A stretch of 33,986 bases of DNA from Muribaculaceae bacterium Isolate-036 (Harlan) (GTDB taxonomy: Bacteria > Bacteroidota > Bacteroidia > Bacteroidales > Muribaculaceae), in the NCBI GenBank assembly GCA_003833075.1, contig RIAY01000024.1:1-33986 (forward strand). Reading direction: 5' to 3'. Both the position numbers and the translations under genes were made by a program. How positions within the stretch are numbered: the stretch's first letter is position 1; each line of letters starts with the position of its first letter. This document shows positions 24,584 through 33,871 of this stretch, piece by piece. The notes beneath the pieces are model-generated. The model was not told the origin of the DNA, did not search any database, and was given only the letters and a program-made list of their open reading frames with translations.

Positions 24584-25291
24584 ATGATATCAGTATGCAT
24601 GACCACATATAACGGAGAATTATATCTCGACGAGCAGATTAAATCGATTCTTCCGCAACTGAATCCTGACGATGAATTAGTGATATGCGATGACGGTTCC
24701 ACAGATTCCACAATCTCAATTATAGAATCATTCAAAGATATGAGGATTCATCTTCACCGCAATCATTTCAGGAATCATATTCTAAACTTTGAATATGCTT
24801 TGCATAAGGCTAAGGGAGATATTATATTCCTGTGTGATCAAGATGACGTATGGTTGCCAGACAAGGTCAAAACCATGCTTCCATACTTTGACATATATGA
24901 TCTTGTATGTTCAAACTGCATAGTCACAGATCAAGTGCTGAAACATGATAATAATACATTTTTTCATGATGATCCGAATCACAAGACCGGGATTATTAAA
25001 AACCTCTGGCACAATCAATATTTAGGATGCTGCATGGCTTTCAACCGTAAAGTTTTATCTAAAGCTCTGCCTTTTCCTAAAAATCTTATCACCCATGACA
25101 CATGGATAGGGTTAGTATCCGAAATTGCAGGCAAACCTAAATTCATCAGCAAGCCGCTTATATATTTCCGTCGCCACAATGCAAATGCCTCGTGCACTTG
25201 CTTAAAAAGCAACCTTAGTATCACAAAAATGATTTCATATAGACTCACCCTTCTAAGAGGGCTGTTCACAAACTTTATCATCAACAGATAA
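24584..25291 (+). CDS. Glycosyltransferase family 2 (second)
   Basis: This 235-residue inverting GT-A enzyme begins MISVCMTTYNGELYLDEQI, the classic family 2 start. It is followed by DDELVICDDGSTDST and IIFLCDQDDVWLPDKV with the D-x-D site, and THDTWIGLVSEIAG in place of the usual acceptor-binding ED segment. FRRHNANAS near the C-terminus is typical of the group. It should add a second sugar to the repeat unit. CapE follows after 16 nt. Its specificity cannot be told from the sequence. Confidence 0.88.
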   Translation: MISVCMTTYNGELYLDEQIKSILPQLNPDDELVICDDGSTDSTISIIESFKDMRIHLHRNHFRNHILNFEYALHKAKGDIIFLCDQDDVWLPDKVKTMLPYFDIYDLVCSNCIVTDQVLKHDNNTFFHDDPNHKTGIIKNLWHNQYLGCCMAFNRKVLSKALPFPKNLITHDTWIGLVSEIAGKPKFISKPLIYFRRHNANASCTCLKSNLSITKMISYRLTLLRGLFTNFIINR

Positions 25292-25307
25292 ACTAAAACC
25301 TTGACCA

Positions 25308-26381
25308 ATGTCAGTATTTAAAGATAAAGTTCTTTTAATAACAGGAGGCACGGGAAGTTTCGGCAATGCTGTGTTGCGTCGCTTTCTAAACTCCGATATC
25401 AAAGAGATACGTATTTTCAGCCGCGATGAAAAAAAGCAGGATGATATGCGTCATAAACTCCAAAACCCTAAGGTAAAATATTTTATTGGAGATGTGCGGA
25501 ACAAGGAATCCATCGATACTGCAATGCATGGAGTGGATTATGTATTCTCCGCTGCAGCTTTGAAGCAAGTACCAAGCTGTGAATTCTTTCCTATGGAAGC
25601 AACCCGCACTAACGTCATAGGCACAAACAACGTGCTCCTAAGTGCTATTGAACATGATGTTAAGAAGGTTGTAGTGCTTTCCACAGACAAAGCGGCTTAT
25701 CCTATAAATGCGATGGGCATCAGCAAAGCCTTGATGGAGAAAGTGGCAATAGCAAAAGGAAGAGAACTCGGAGAAGATGCAGTAACTACTATATGTTGCA
25801 CTCGCTATGGGAATGTTATGGCATCAAGGGGATCTGTAATACCTCTATGGGTGGAACAAATGATCGAAAACAAACCTATCACAATTACGGATCCTGAGAT
25901 GACACGATTCATGATGACACTTGATGACGCAGTAGATCTCGTTGTTTATGCGTTCACCCATGGTCATAATGGAGATCTCTTTGTACAGAAAGCGCCCGCT
26001 GCAACTCTTGACACTCTTGCCAAAGCTCTTAAAGAGATATACGCAAAAATTAATCCCAGTTATGGTAGAACCAAAATAAAAGTCATCGGCACCAGACACG
26101 GAGAGAAACAATATGAAACACTTGTTACTCGTGAAGAGATGGCTAAAGCAACTGATATGGGTAATTATTATCGTATTCCATGTGACACTCGTGATCTGAA
26201 TTACGATAAATTTTTCACCGAAGGAGATCCAGAACTAAACAAAATTGAAGACTACAACAGTCATAACACACAACGTCTAGATGTGGAAGGAATGAAAGAA
26301 CAACTTATGCGCCTCCGTTTCATTCAAGCCGATTTAGGACTTATCGAACAGGATCAAAAACGAGAAATACGCAGTGAATAA
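25308..26381 (+). CDS. capE: UDP-GlcNAc 4,6-dehydratase, 5-inverting (CapE/WbjB type)
   Basis: This 357-residue extended SDR enzyme starts with the NAD(P) motif ITGGTGSFGNAVLRRFL. It carries FSRDEKKQDDMRHKL, SAAALKQVPSCEFFP and the active-site block LSTDKAAYPINAMGISKALMEK, where Met replaces the usual SDR tyrosine before GISK. That replacement is, as I recall, characteristic of the CapE/WbjB branch rather than PseB/FlaA1. The enzyme removes water from UDP-GlcNAc with inversion at C5, the first step toward UDP-L-FucNAc. CapF and CapG, the next enzymes of the route, follow in the same operon. The HGEKQYETLVTREEM segment is also typical. Confidence 0.92.
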   Translation: MSVFKDKVLLITGGTGSFGNAVLRRFLNSDIKEIRIFSRDEKKQDDMRHKLQNPKVKYFIGDVRNKESIDTAMHGVDYVFSAAALKQVPSCEFFPMEATRTNVIGTNNVLLSAIEHDVKKVVVLSTDKAAYPINAMGISKALMEKVAIAKGRELGEDAVTTICCTRYGNVMASRGSVIPLWVEQMIENKPITITDPEMTRFMMTLDDAVDLVVYAFTHGHNGDLFVQKAPAATLDTLAKALKEIYAKINPSYGRTKIKVIGTRHGEKQYETLVTREEMAKATDMGNYYRIPCDTRDLNYDKFFTEGDPELNKIEDYNSHNTQRLDVEGMKEQLMRLRFIQADLGLIEQDQKREIRSE

Positions 26382-26387
26382 TGAGTT

Positions 26388-26840
26388 ATGGCAGAGAGAA
26401 TTGAAATCATAGAAGGAGAAATTTTCTCAGATCACAGAGGAGAAATCTATTCTTTAAATAACTTTGAATTTGAAGATGTCAAACGCGCTTATATCATTCA
26501 TCACCCAGATAAATCCGTGATTCGTGGATGGCACGCCCATAAACATGAGCGGAAATGGTTTTATTGCATCAAAGGAGAATGGACATTGGGACTAATAAAA
26601 ATTGATGATTGGGATTCACCCTCTCCGTCTCTGATTCCTACTATAATCAATCTTACTGATAAAGATAGTAAATTGATCTGTGTCCCTGCCGGATATGCCA
26701 ATTGTCTCAAGGCAAAAAATGATGATGCGATTATCCAGGTCTTCTCAGACGTTCCCTTGCCGGAGGCATATGGAGACTCCTGGAGGTATGATTCATCATT
26801 ATGGATTGATTGGTCAGAATTTCAGAGATCTCATACATGA
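26388..26840 (+). CDS. Cupin, sugar epimerase/isomerase-like (WxcM/FdtA type)
   Basis: This 150-residue single cupin begins IEIIEGEIFSDHRGEIYSLN and has the conserved VIRGWHAHKHERKWFYCIKG core, then VPAGYANCLKA and a C-terminal YGDSWRYDSSLWIDW. It resembles small sugar-nucleotide cupins of the WxcM/FdtA and RmlC groups, which isomerise or epimerise 4-keto sugars. Since CapF already contains the 3-epimerase cupin for UDP-FucNAc, this extra cupin is either an accessory of the FucNAc route or acts on a second sugar. It starts 6 nt after CapE and its stop overlaps the CapF start by 4 nt, so it is tied closely to that pathway. Exact function is open. Confidence 0.75.
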   Translation: MAERIEIIEGEIFSDHRGEIYSLNNFEFEDVKRAYIIHHPDKSVIRGWHAHKHERKWFYCIKGEWTLGLIKIDDWDSPSPSLIPTIINLTDKDSKLICVPAGYANCLKAKNDDAIIQVFSDVPLPEAYGDSWRYDSSLWIDWSEFQRSHT

Positions 26841-27985
26841 AAATATTGGTAACAGGCGCAAAAGGTTTTGTAGGGAAAAATTTATGCGCACAATTAAACA
26901 ACATAAAGAACGGGAAAGTTCCCAATCCCCCTGTCAACATTCATGAAATTTATGAATATGATATAGATTCCTCTGAAGAAGATCTTGACAGATGGTGTGA
27001 AGTCGCTGATTTTGTGTTCAACCTTGCCGGAATAAATCGTCCTGAGAATCAAGATGAATTTATGGCTGGCAATTTCGGTTTTGCATCCATATTGCTCGAC
27101 ACATTGAAAAAACATGGCAATAAATGCCCTATAATGCTGTCAAGCAGCACACAAGCCATACTTGATAACCATTATGGAAAAAGCAAACGTGCAGGGGAGT
27201 TGTTAATGCTGGAGTATTCTAAAGCCACGGGTGCCGATGTATTGATATATAGATTCCCAAATGTTTTTGGGAAATGGTGCCGTCCGAATTATAATTCCGC
27301 CGTCGCGACATTCTGTCATAACACGGCAAATGATTTGCCAATCAGAGTCAACGATCGTAACACTTTACTCACCCTTGTGTACATCGATGATCTTGTAGAC
27401 GAAATGATTGCCGCCCTCTCAGGTAACCCACACCACGATCATGATGGGATATGCAATGTGCCTGTGAGCCATAAAGTCACTCTCGGTGAAATAGTTGATC
27501 TCCTTGATGAATTCAAGAAATACGATCATAACCTTGGTGTGCCCGATCTAACACCAGGCTCTTTCTCAAAAAAGCTTTATGCCACATATCTGAGTTATCT
27601 ACCTAAGAATAAGATCGCTTATGACCTTAAGATGAATTGCGATTCAAGAGGATCTTTTACGGAGATAATACGTTCTGCGTCTGCAGGACAAATCTCTGTA
27701 AACATATCCAAACCAGGCATTATAAAAGGTCAGCACTGGCATCATTCAAAAAATGAAAAATTTATTGTTGTTAAAGGTCACGGACTTATACAACTTAGAC
27801 AACTTGAATCTGACAATATAATTGACTTCGAAGTTAACGGCGAACAACTTAAAGTTATCCAGATGTTGCCGGGATACACTCATAATATTATTAATCTTTC
27901 CGATTCTGAAGATCTCATTACCATCATATGGTGTGATGAGAATTTCAACCCTAAAAAGCCAGACACTTTTTTTGAACCCGTATGA
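26837..27985 (+). CDS. capF: Bifunctional UDP-sugar 3-epimerase/4-reductase CapF
   Basis: The ATG at 26837 gives 382 residues starting MKILVTGAKGFVGKNL and overlaps the previous stop by 4 nt; a start at 26810 is not supported. The N-terminal SDR domain has the GxxGxxG NADPH loop and the active-site set SSSTQAILDNHYGKSKRAGE (Ser-Tyr-Lys). The C-terminal part from about residue 275 is a cupin with IKGQHWHHSKNEKFIVVKG and PGYTHNI, holding the metal-binding histidines. In CapF the cupin epimerises C3 of the CapE product and the SDR domain then reduces C4, giving UDP-2-acetamido-2,6-dideoxy-L-talose. CapG follows with a 4-nt overlap. Confidence 0.92.
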   Translation: MKILVTGAKGFVGKNLCAQLNNIKNGKVPNPPVNIHEIYEYDIDSSEEDLDRWCEVADFVFNLAGINRPENQDEFMAGNFGFASILLDTLKKHGNKCPIMLSSSTQAILDNHYGKSKRAGELLMLEYSKATGADVLIYRFPNVFGKWCRPNYNSAVATFCHNTANDLPIRVNDRNTLLTLVYIDDLVDEMIAALSGNPHHDHDGICNVPVSHKVTLGEIVDLLDEFKKYDHNLGVPDLTPGSFSKKLYATYLSYLPKNKIAYDLKMNCDSRGSFTEIIRSASAGQISVNISKPGIIKGQHWHHSKNEKFIVVKGHGLIQLRQLESDNIIDFEVNGEQLKVIQMLPGYTHNIINLSDSEDLITIIWCDENFNPKKPDTFFEPV

Positions 27986-29160
27986 TGAGAACCGATTTTT
28001 CCAATATAAAATTTTCCAATAACGGCAAACTAAAACTTCTGATTATCGTTGGCACTCGGCCTGAAATAATCAGACTTGCCGCTGTTATAAACAAATGCCG
28101 CGAATACTTCGACACAATATTAGCCCATACTGGTCAAAACTATGATTATAACCTGAATGGTGTTTTTTTCAAGGATCTGAAACTTAAAACTCCGGATGTA
28201 TATCTTGATGCGGTCGGTAAAGATCTGGGCGAGACAATGGGCAATATAATAGCATCAAGCTATTCCCTTATGACAGCAATAAATCCGGATGCAGTAATTG
28301 TATTGGGCGACACCAATTCATGTCTGAGTGTAATAAGTGCAAAACGTCTCCACATCCCAATCTTTCATATGGAAGCAGGCAACAGATGCTTTGACGAATG
28401 CCTTCCAGAAGAAACGAACCGACGTATAGTTGATATAATTTCTGATGTCAACATCTGTTACTCCGAACATGCACGACGTTACCTCAATGCATCTGGAGTA
28501 GCACCTCAACGCACTTATGTCAGTGGGTCTCCAATGGCTGAAGTGTTAAGATCCAATCTGAATGAAATCGAAACAAGCAACATTCATTCGCGCCTTGGTC
28601 TCGAAAAAGGGAAATATATTCTTCTTTCTGCCCATAGGGAAGAAAATATTGATACCGACAAAAATTTCTTCTCTCTTTTCAACGCAATAAATTCTCTGGC
28701 TGAAAAATACAACCTCCCCATACTATATAGTTGCCATCCACGAAGTCGAAGAAAGCTTGAATCTTCGGGGTTTGAACTTGACAAACGCGTCATCTGCCAT
28801 GAGCCGCTTGGCTTTCATGATTATAATTGTCTTCAAATAAATGCATTTGCAGTTGTCAGCGATAGCGGGACGTTACCAGAAGAATCATCGTTCTTCCTGT
28901 CTGTCGGTCATCCTTTCCCTGCAATATGCATAAGGACATCCACAGAACGTCCGGAAGCTCTTGACAAAGGGAATTTCATTCTTGCCGGAATTGACAAAGA
29001 TTCCTTATTACAGGCCGTAGATGTGGCAATCAAGATGAATAGAAACGGTTTGGTTGGGATCCCTGTACCGAATTATACAGATGAAAACGTATCTACAAAG
29101 ATCGTAAAATTAATCCAAAGTTATACAGGGATAGTAAACAAAACCGTATGGCATAAATAA
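27982..29160 (+). CDS. capG: UDP-sugar 2-epimerase CapG (WecB-like)
   Basis: This 392-residue protein is of the non-hydrolysing UDP-GlcNAc 2-epimerase type. Blocks include LLIIVGTRPEIIRLAAVI, LAHTGQNYDYNLNGVFF, VIVLGDTNSCLSVISAKRL, IFHMEAGNRCFDECLPEETNR and ISDVNICYSEHARRYL, and later VVSDSGTLPEESSFF. In the operon with CapE and CapF its job is the last step, epimerising C2 to give UDP-L-FucNAc. The start overlaps the CapF stop by 4 nt; a second ATG follows at once. The WbuB-like transferase that could use the product starts 10 nt later. Confidence 0.92.
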   Translation: MMRTDFSNIKFSNNGKLKLLIIVGTRPEIIRLAAVINKCREYFDTILAHTGQNYDYNLNGVFFKDLKLKTPDVYLDAVGKDLGETMGNIIASSYSLMTAINPDAVIVLGDTNSCLSVISAKRLHIPIFHMEAGNRCFDECLPEETNRRIVDIISDVNICYSEHARRYLNASGVAPQRTYVSGSPMAEVLRSNLNEIETSNIHSRLGLEKGKYILLSAHREENIDTDKNFFSLFNAINSLAEKYNLPILYSCHPRSRRKLESSGFELDKRVICHEPLGFHDYNCLQINAFAVVSDSGTLPEESSFFLSVGHPFPAICIRTSTERPEALDKGNFILAGIDKDSLLQAVDVAIKMNRNGLVGIPVPNYTDENVSTKIVKLIQSYTGIVNKTVWHK

Positions 29161-29170
29161 GTTTAAGACC

Positions 29171-30382
29171 ATGAAAATACTAATAGTCACACCACATTTT
29201 TATCCCGAATCATTCAGATGTAATGAAATGGCATTTGAACTTCAACGGCGTGGTCATAAAGTCTCAGTAATGACTGCTATACCGGATTATCCGGCAGGGA
29301 AGTTTTTTGACGGATACGGTATCTTCAAAAAAAGGAGGGAAGTAATAAATGGTGTTACGATCCACAGATCAATGATTATACCACGAGGATCCGGAAGAGG
29401 GAGAAGAATTGCATTGAATTATCTCAGCTATACTTTTTTTGCATCCATAAAAGCCTTTTGGTTTGGCATAACCCGTAAATATGATGCGGTGATTATCCAT
29501 GAGACTTCACCCGTTATGGTAGGCATTCCTGCAACCATCGTAAGCAAAATGCAGCGTATACCTCAATTATTCTGGGTGCTTGATCTTTGGCCAGAAAGCC
29601 TGTCGGCAGCCGGTGGCATTAATAATAAAACCATTCTAAGAATATTCGATTCCTTGACAAGATGGTTATATAAGAATTCTTCAAAAATACTGATCGGGTC
29701 AAAAGGCTTCAAAAATTCCATCTGCAAAAAAGGAGATTTTGAAGAAAAAATTCAATATTTCCCATATTGGGTTGACAATATAGAAGCATCGGTTGAAGGA
29801 GTCCCTCTGCTCCCTAAAGGATTCAATGTCGTGTTTACAGGGAATATGGGAGAAGCTCAGGATTTCAATAATGTACTTGAGACAGCAAAGATTCTTAAAG
29901 ATAATGATTATATTAACTTTATCTTTGTTGGCGACGGTCGTAAGAAAAAATGGATTGAGAACTTTGTCAAAGAAAACAATCTTCACAATGTGTATTGTCT
30001 CGGACATTATCCTCTTGCAAACATGCCCGAATTTTACAGACGTGCCGATATTTTGTTTCTTTCACTCAATAGCAGCCCTGTCTTTTCACTAACAGTCCCC
30101 GCAAAACTTCAGTCATATATGGCTTCCGGGAAACCTGTGGTAGCAATGATAAATGGAGAAGGGAGAGATCTTATAAAGGAGGCTGACTGTGGATGGTCCG
30201 TTCCTGCTGCCCATCATAAAGAATTGGCGGATCTTATACTTAAATTGAGTAAAGAGGATCAACAAATATTACGTATGAGAGGAGAAAATGGTAAATTATA
30301 CAGCGAACTAAACTACAACTTCACAAAATGTATCGATAAACTTGAAAAAATGTTGATGCCAAATAATAAAATGAGATTTTAA
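29171..30382 (+). CDS. GT4 glycosyltransferase, WbuB-like (probable L-FucNAc transferase)
   Basis: This 403-residue GT-B enzyme begins MKILIVTPHFYPESFRCNEM with RGHKVSVMTAIPDYPAGKFF, the pattern of WbuB-type transferases. Other blocks are IIHETSPVMVGIPA, LFWVLDLWPESLSAAGG, FTGNMGEAQDFNNVLETA and ILFLSLNSSPVFSLTVPAKLQSYMASGKPVVAM near the donor site. WbuB homologues transfer L-FucNAc in several O-antigen and capsule pathways. Its place directly after the UDP-L-FucNAc genes supports the same role here. That specificity is inferred. It acts on the cytoplasmic face of the inner membrane. Confidence 0.85.
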   Translation: MKILIVTPHFYPESFRCNEMAFELQRRGHKVSVMTAIPDYPAGKFFDGYGIFKKRREVINGVTIHRSMIIPRGSGRGRRIALNYLSYTFFASIKAFWFGITRKYDAVIIHETSPVMVGIPATIVSKMQRIPQLFWVLDLWPESLSAAGGINNKTILRIFDSLTRWLYKNSSKILIGSKGFKNSICKKGDFEEKIQYFPYWVDNIEASVEGVPLLPKGFNVVFTGNMGEAQDFNNVLETAKILKDNDYINFIFVGDGRKKKWIENFVKENNLHNVYCLGHYPLANMPEFYRRADILFLSLNSSPVFSLTVPAKLQSYMASGKPVVAMINGEGRDLIKEADCGWSVPAAHHKELADLILKLSKEDQQILRMRGENGKLYSELNYNFTKCIDKLEKMLMPNNKMRF

Positions 30383-30447
30383 TGGTTTATTATTAAGGAT
30401 CATAATATATTATAATACACACCAACATCTGGAACAAGGCTATAGGA

Positions 30448-31674
30448 GTGAACAACGTAACCAAATATCATCTTTATTTCGCAAATCCATTTATCCTCAA
30501 CGGTGTAACATGGCTTTTTGTATGGTTGCTGTATAATTTAGGTTGGAGCCGCCTGTTCCCGCCTTTATCTGAAGAACTTACGTTCTTTGTAATATTTACC
30601 TCAATTGTATCCATTTGCATAGGTGTAGCGACATTAAAAAAACATACAATCTCATTCAGGCCACTTAAGAATCCCAAACACAAACCATTGGTAATTTGGC
30701 TTGTGATATTTTATTTACTATTCTTAATTGAGGCAGCCGTCGCAGGAACGGTTCCATTGATTGGTTATGCAACAGGAAATGTTACAATCGAATACTCGGA
30801 ATTCGGATTGCCTTTTATTCATGTAATAATAGTGAACGGGATATCAGCATTGTGCACATATGCTACATATTGCTTAAAATCAACATCTGTAAAAAAGGAC
30901 AAGTTCAAATTTTTGGTCATATGTGTTTCCACATTTGTCCCATTTATTTTAATGTTTAACAGAGGAGGAATCATAGCAAATATAATCGGAATATTGATAT
31001 TGTCTTTAGTCACATCAAAAAGACCGATCAGGCTTTTGCTAAAATGCATGATATCACTGATTGCCTTACTTTTCCTGTTCGGATTGGCAGGAAATATCAG
31101 ATTCGGGAAATCAGGCATGGAAAAATTCGCTCAGGTTGCCAAACCATCTGACACATTCACGGAAACCCATATACCTCCGGAATTTCTATGGTCATATATA
31201 TACATTGCCAGCCCGCTCGCAAACACACAAAACACCATTACCAACTCAAACTGGTCTCAGTCAGATTCAGAAGACGCACAAAATTTTGTAATTTATGAAT
31301 GTACTCCAGAGATAATCTCAAAACGGATTGCAGGAGAACAGGACGAATCAAACTTTGCAAACAGAGCCATACTGATCAGTTCCTCATTTACAGTAGCATC
31401 AATATACGGCAGGGCATACAACTATTTGGGATGGACAGGTTTGTGGCTATTATTCATTTTCCTGCTGATATTTATAACGATAAACATTAAAATTATAAAA
31501 AAAAGTTCAAACTATTATTTTCCCATGATAGTCTCTGTTGATATCATTGTAGTATTGAATATCTTCGACAACATGCTCACGTTTATGGGTCTTGTTCCGC
31601 AAGTCTTCATATTCTTTTTACTATATTTATTCTCCAGACTTCGGAAACAAAATATCCGAAATTTCTCGAACTAA
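30448..31674 (+). CDS. Polysaccharide repeat-unit polymerase (Wzy-like)
   Basis: This 408-residue membrane protein with a GTG start at 30448 shows about ten or more hydrophobic helices, a large extracytoplasmic loop at about residues 210-305, and no similarity to transport ATPases. Blocks such as FILMFNRGGIIANIIGILIL, then FGLAGNIRFGKSGM and YGRAYNYLGWTGLWLLF, fit the oligosaccharide repeat-unit polymerase group, where conservation is low. Its place between glycosyltransferases and the flippase supports the call. It would join lipid-linked repeat units at the periplasmic face. WbuB ends 65 nt upstream, the widest gap in the operon. Confidence 0.78.
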   Translation: MNNVTKYHLYFANPFILNGVTWLFVWLLYNLGWSRLFPPLSEELTFFVIFTSIVSICIGVATLKKHTISFRPLKNPKHKPLVIWLVIFYLLFLIEAAVAGTVPLIGYATGNVTIEYSEFGLPFIHVIIVNGISALCTYATYCLKSTSVKKDKFKFLVICVSTFVPFILMFNRGGIIANIIGILILSLVTSKRPIRLLLKCMISLIALLFLFGLAGNIRFGKSGMEKFAQVAKPSDTFTETHIPPEFLWSYIYIASPLANTQNTITNSNWSQSDSEDAQNFVIYECTPEIISKRIAGEQDESNFANRAILISSSFTVASIYGRAYNYLGWTGLWLLFIFLLIFITINIKIIKKSSNYYFPMIVSVDIIVVLNIFDNMLTFMGLVPQVFIFFLLYLFSRLRKQNIRNFSN

Positions 31675-31685
31675 TTTCCACTGAG

Positions 31686-33146
31686 TTGGCAAAGTCTATA
31701 GCACATAATATCATGGCAAAAGGCGTGTTGAATCTATTCAACGTGCTTTTGCCTTTTATTATAACTCCCTATGTATACCGCGTTCTGGGTGCTCATAATA
31801 TGGGAAACATAGATTACGCTACCGTTTTATTCGGTTACTTCGGCATGTTGGGCATGTCCGGAATATATAATTATGGACTCAGGGAAATCAGCGCTCACAG
31901 AAACAACCGGAAAGTCGTTACTGACACTTACAAAAATCTCTTCTGCATAGGATTGATAACAAACCTGCTGTTTCTTGCAATATATATTCTCTTCATCTTA
32001 TTTTTTATCCACGATCCGGAACTTAAACGAATCTCATATATCCTGTGCGGAAATCTTGTTTCTCAGATAATCTATGTGGAATGGTATAATGAGGCAATGG
32101 AGGAGTTTAAATTCATAACTGTCAAAACAGTCTTGATTCGCCTCATAAGCTTTATTTTCATCTTCACACTGGTCAGGAATGAATCCGATGAATATATATA
32201 CGTAATGATAACAGTGGCGGTTGCCGTTCTTAATTATCTTGTAAGTTATATTTATTCAAGAAAAAAAATAAGCATAAGCTGGCGTGACCTCTTCTCCGGC
32301 ATACACCCGTGCAAATATATAATTCCTCTTCTGACAATCCTTGTGTTGAACAATACCGGATATTTATATACAGTATTCGACCGCACTCTGCTCGGGTATT
32401 ACACCGGCACTGAGAATGTGGCTTATTTCTCCTTGGGTCAAAAAATTGTAGAGCTGTGCAAGCTTGTAATTCTTTCGATTGTTTTCGCGACATTGCCCCG
32501 TCTTTCTCTTTATCTCAACGAAAATCCTGACATGTATCAGCAGACAGTAAAACGTATAATGAAACTTACCTTGTCGCTGATGATACCTGTAAGTATCGGT
32601 CTGTTCATGCTTGCCCGTCCGATAATTCTTCTTTTCGGAGGAGACGAATACCTTCCGGCAGTAGCTCCGATGAGGATTTTTGCATTAAGGATAATTATAT
32701 TGGGGATAGATGCGATTCTTTACAACCAGATTATATTTCTTCACGGCAAAGAAAAGATTCTTGTGCTTTTCAACCTGCTGTGCGGAGCCGTCAACATAAT
32801 TCTCAATGTAATCTTTATACGGAATCTCACACCTGCGGTCTCCATATCGTGCACGTTGATAAGCGAAATCATATTTGTGTGCATATGCCTTATATATATA
32901 TACAGAAACATTAAGATCAAAGTAGGCTTATTCAATCTGACATGCCTTAGATATTTCGGCCTGTCATTACTTTTCATTCCTGTAATCTACGGAATTGGGA
33001 TGTTAAGATTCGGTTATCAATTACAATTAGCCTTATCTATCGCAACATGTTCTATAATATATATAAGCAGTTTGATTTTTTTAAAAGACCAAAATGCACT
33101 TGAACTGATAAAATTCGCAAAAAAACTTTTTTCTTCAAAATCATGA
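31686..33146 (+). CDS. wzx: Lipid-linked oligosaccharide flippase (Wzx-like)
   Basis: The frame is open from a TTG at 31686 (486 residues); an ATG at 31713 would remove nine residues of the conserved first amphipathic segment KSIAHNIMAKGVLNLFNVLL, so the TTG or another non-ATG start is preferred. The N-terminal family block PFIITPYVYRVLGAHNMGNIDY is the classic Wzx pattern, and SGIYNYGLREISAHRNN follows. Some 12-14 hydrophobic helices run to the C-terminus. It should move the completed repeat unit across the inner membrane for the Wzy-like polymerase. Its stop overlaps the next ATG by 4 nt. Confidence 0.88.
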   Translation: MAKSIAHNIMAKGVLNLFNVLLPFIITPYVYRVLGAHNMGNIDYATVLFGYFGMLGMSGIYNYGLREISAHRNNRKVVTDTYKNLFCIGLITNLLFLAIYILFILFFIHDPELKRISYILCGNLVSQIIYVEWYNEAMEEFKFITVKTVLIRLISFIFIFTLVRNESDEYIYVMITVAVAVLNYLVSYIYSRKKISISWRDLFSGIHPCKYIIPLLTILVLNNTGYLYTVFDRTLLGYYTGTENVAYFSLGQKIVELCKLVILSIVFATLPRLSLYLNENPDMYQQTVKRIMKLTLSLMIPVSIGLFMLARPIILLFGGDEYLPAVAPMRIFALRIIILGIDAILYNQIIFLHGKEKILVLFNLLCGAVNIILNVIFIRNLTPAVSISCTLISEIIFVCICLIYIYRNIKIKVGLFNLTCLRYFGLSLLFIPVIYGIGMLRFGYQLQLALSIATCSIIYISSLIFLKDQNALELIKFAKKLFSSKS

Positions 33147-33871
33147 ACTCGAAAGAAATCAAGAAGTTAATGAAGCTTCAATACGGCAAGCCAAAATTCA
33201 CGGACAATATTTTAGCAGATAATTTCCCATGTGGAGATCTTGGTCGGATCTTTTCCGTATGGTTCATAAAACATAATGTCACCCCCAATAATATCACTAT
33301 GCTGATGATCGCGTTCGGGATTATCGGAAGCATATTATTCGCAATTCCATCCCTGCCATGCAAGATATTGGGATACTTATGCTGGATAATGTGGTATACA
33401 ATGGATAACAGTGACGGACAGGTAGCGAGATACACAAAAAATTTCTCACGATATGGAACTCAGATGGATTTTATGGCACACCTTATTGATCACCCCCTGA
33501 TGAATATCGCAATATGGCTTACCTTTATACAGATTGTGAAGCCAGATGACATAATGCTCCTCTCACTATTCTCCATAATGGTTATTTCTTGCGAAATGCT
33601 ACTGAGGAACATAACTTCATTCCAATTCCAAATGGCTAAAGAAGAAAAAACAAGTCATGCCAAGAACCCACAGAACATATTTAAATATCTGCTGATTCAG
33701 CTCACTCTTTTCCCGAACATCATAGTCCTGTTCTCTTGGATAATAATAGTAGATTATTGGCTGAGAATCGGTTTCTCAATTTATATATTCTATGGATGGG
33801 CAGTATACTTTATATTATGCACACTCAGAACAACCATGATCACTTTAATGCATTTTTACTTCAGTAGATGA
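33143..33871 (+). CDS. CDP-alcohol phosphotransferase family protein, variant motif, C-terminus abuts IS
   Basis: This 242-residue membrane protein matches the CDP-alcohol phosphatidyltransferase family. It contains VTPNNITMLMIAFGIIGSIL and the signature D88-x2-D91-G92-x2-A95-R96-x8-G105-x3-D109-x3-H113. The fourth aspartate, usually taken as the catalytic base, is histidine here (DFMAHLIDH). Such enzymes transfer a phospho-alcohol from a CDP-alcohol to an acceptor alcohol, usually in lipid synthesis. In a surface polysaccharide operon it may decorate the glycan or its carrier, which is inference. The last two codons and stop lie inside the tip of the right-hand IS, so the native C-terminus may have been replaced. 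Its start overlaps the Wzx stop. Confidence 0.8.
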   Translation: MNSKEIKKLMKLQYGKPKFTDNILADNFPCGDLGRIFSVWFIKHNVTPNNITMLMIAFGIIGSILFAIPSLPCKILGYLCWIMWYTMDNSDGQVARYTKNFSRYGTQMDFMAHLIDHPLMNIAIWLTFIQIVKPDDIMLLSLFSIMVISCEMLLRNITSFQFQMAKEEKTSHAKNPQNIFKYLLIQLTLFPNIIVLFSWIIIVDYWLRIGFSIYIFYGWAVYFILCTLRTTMITLMHFYFSR

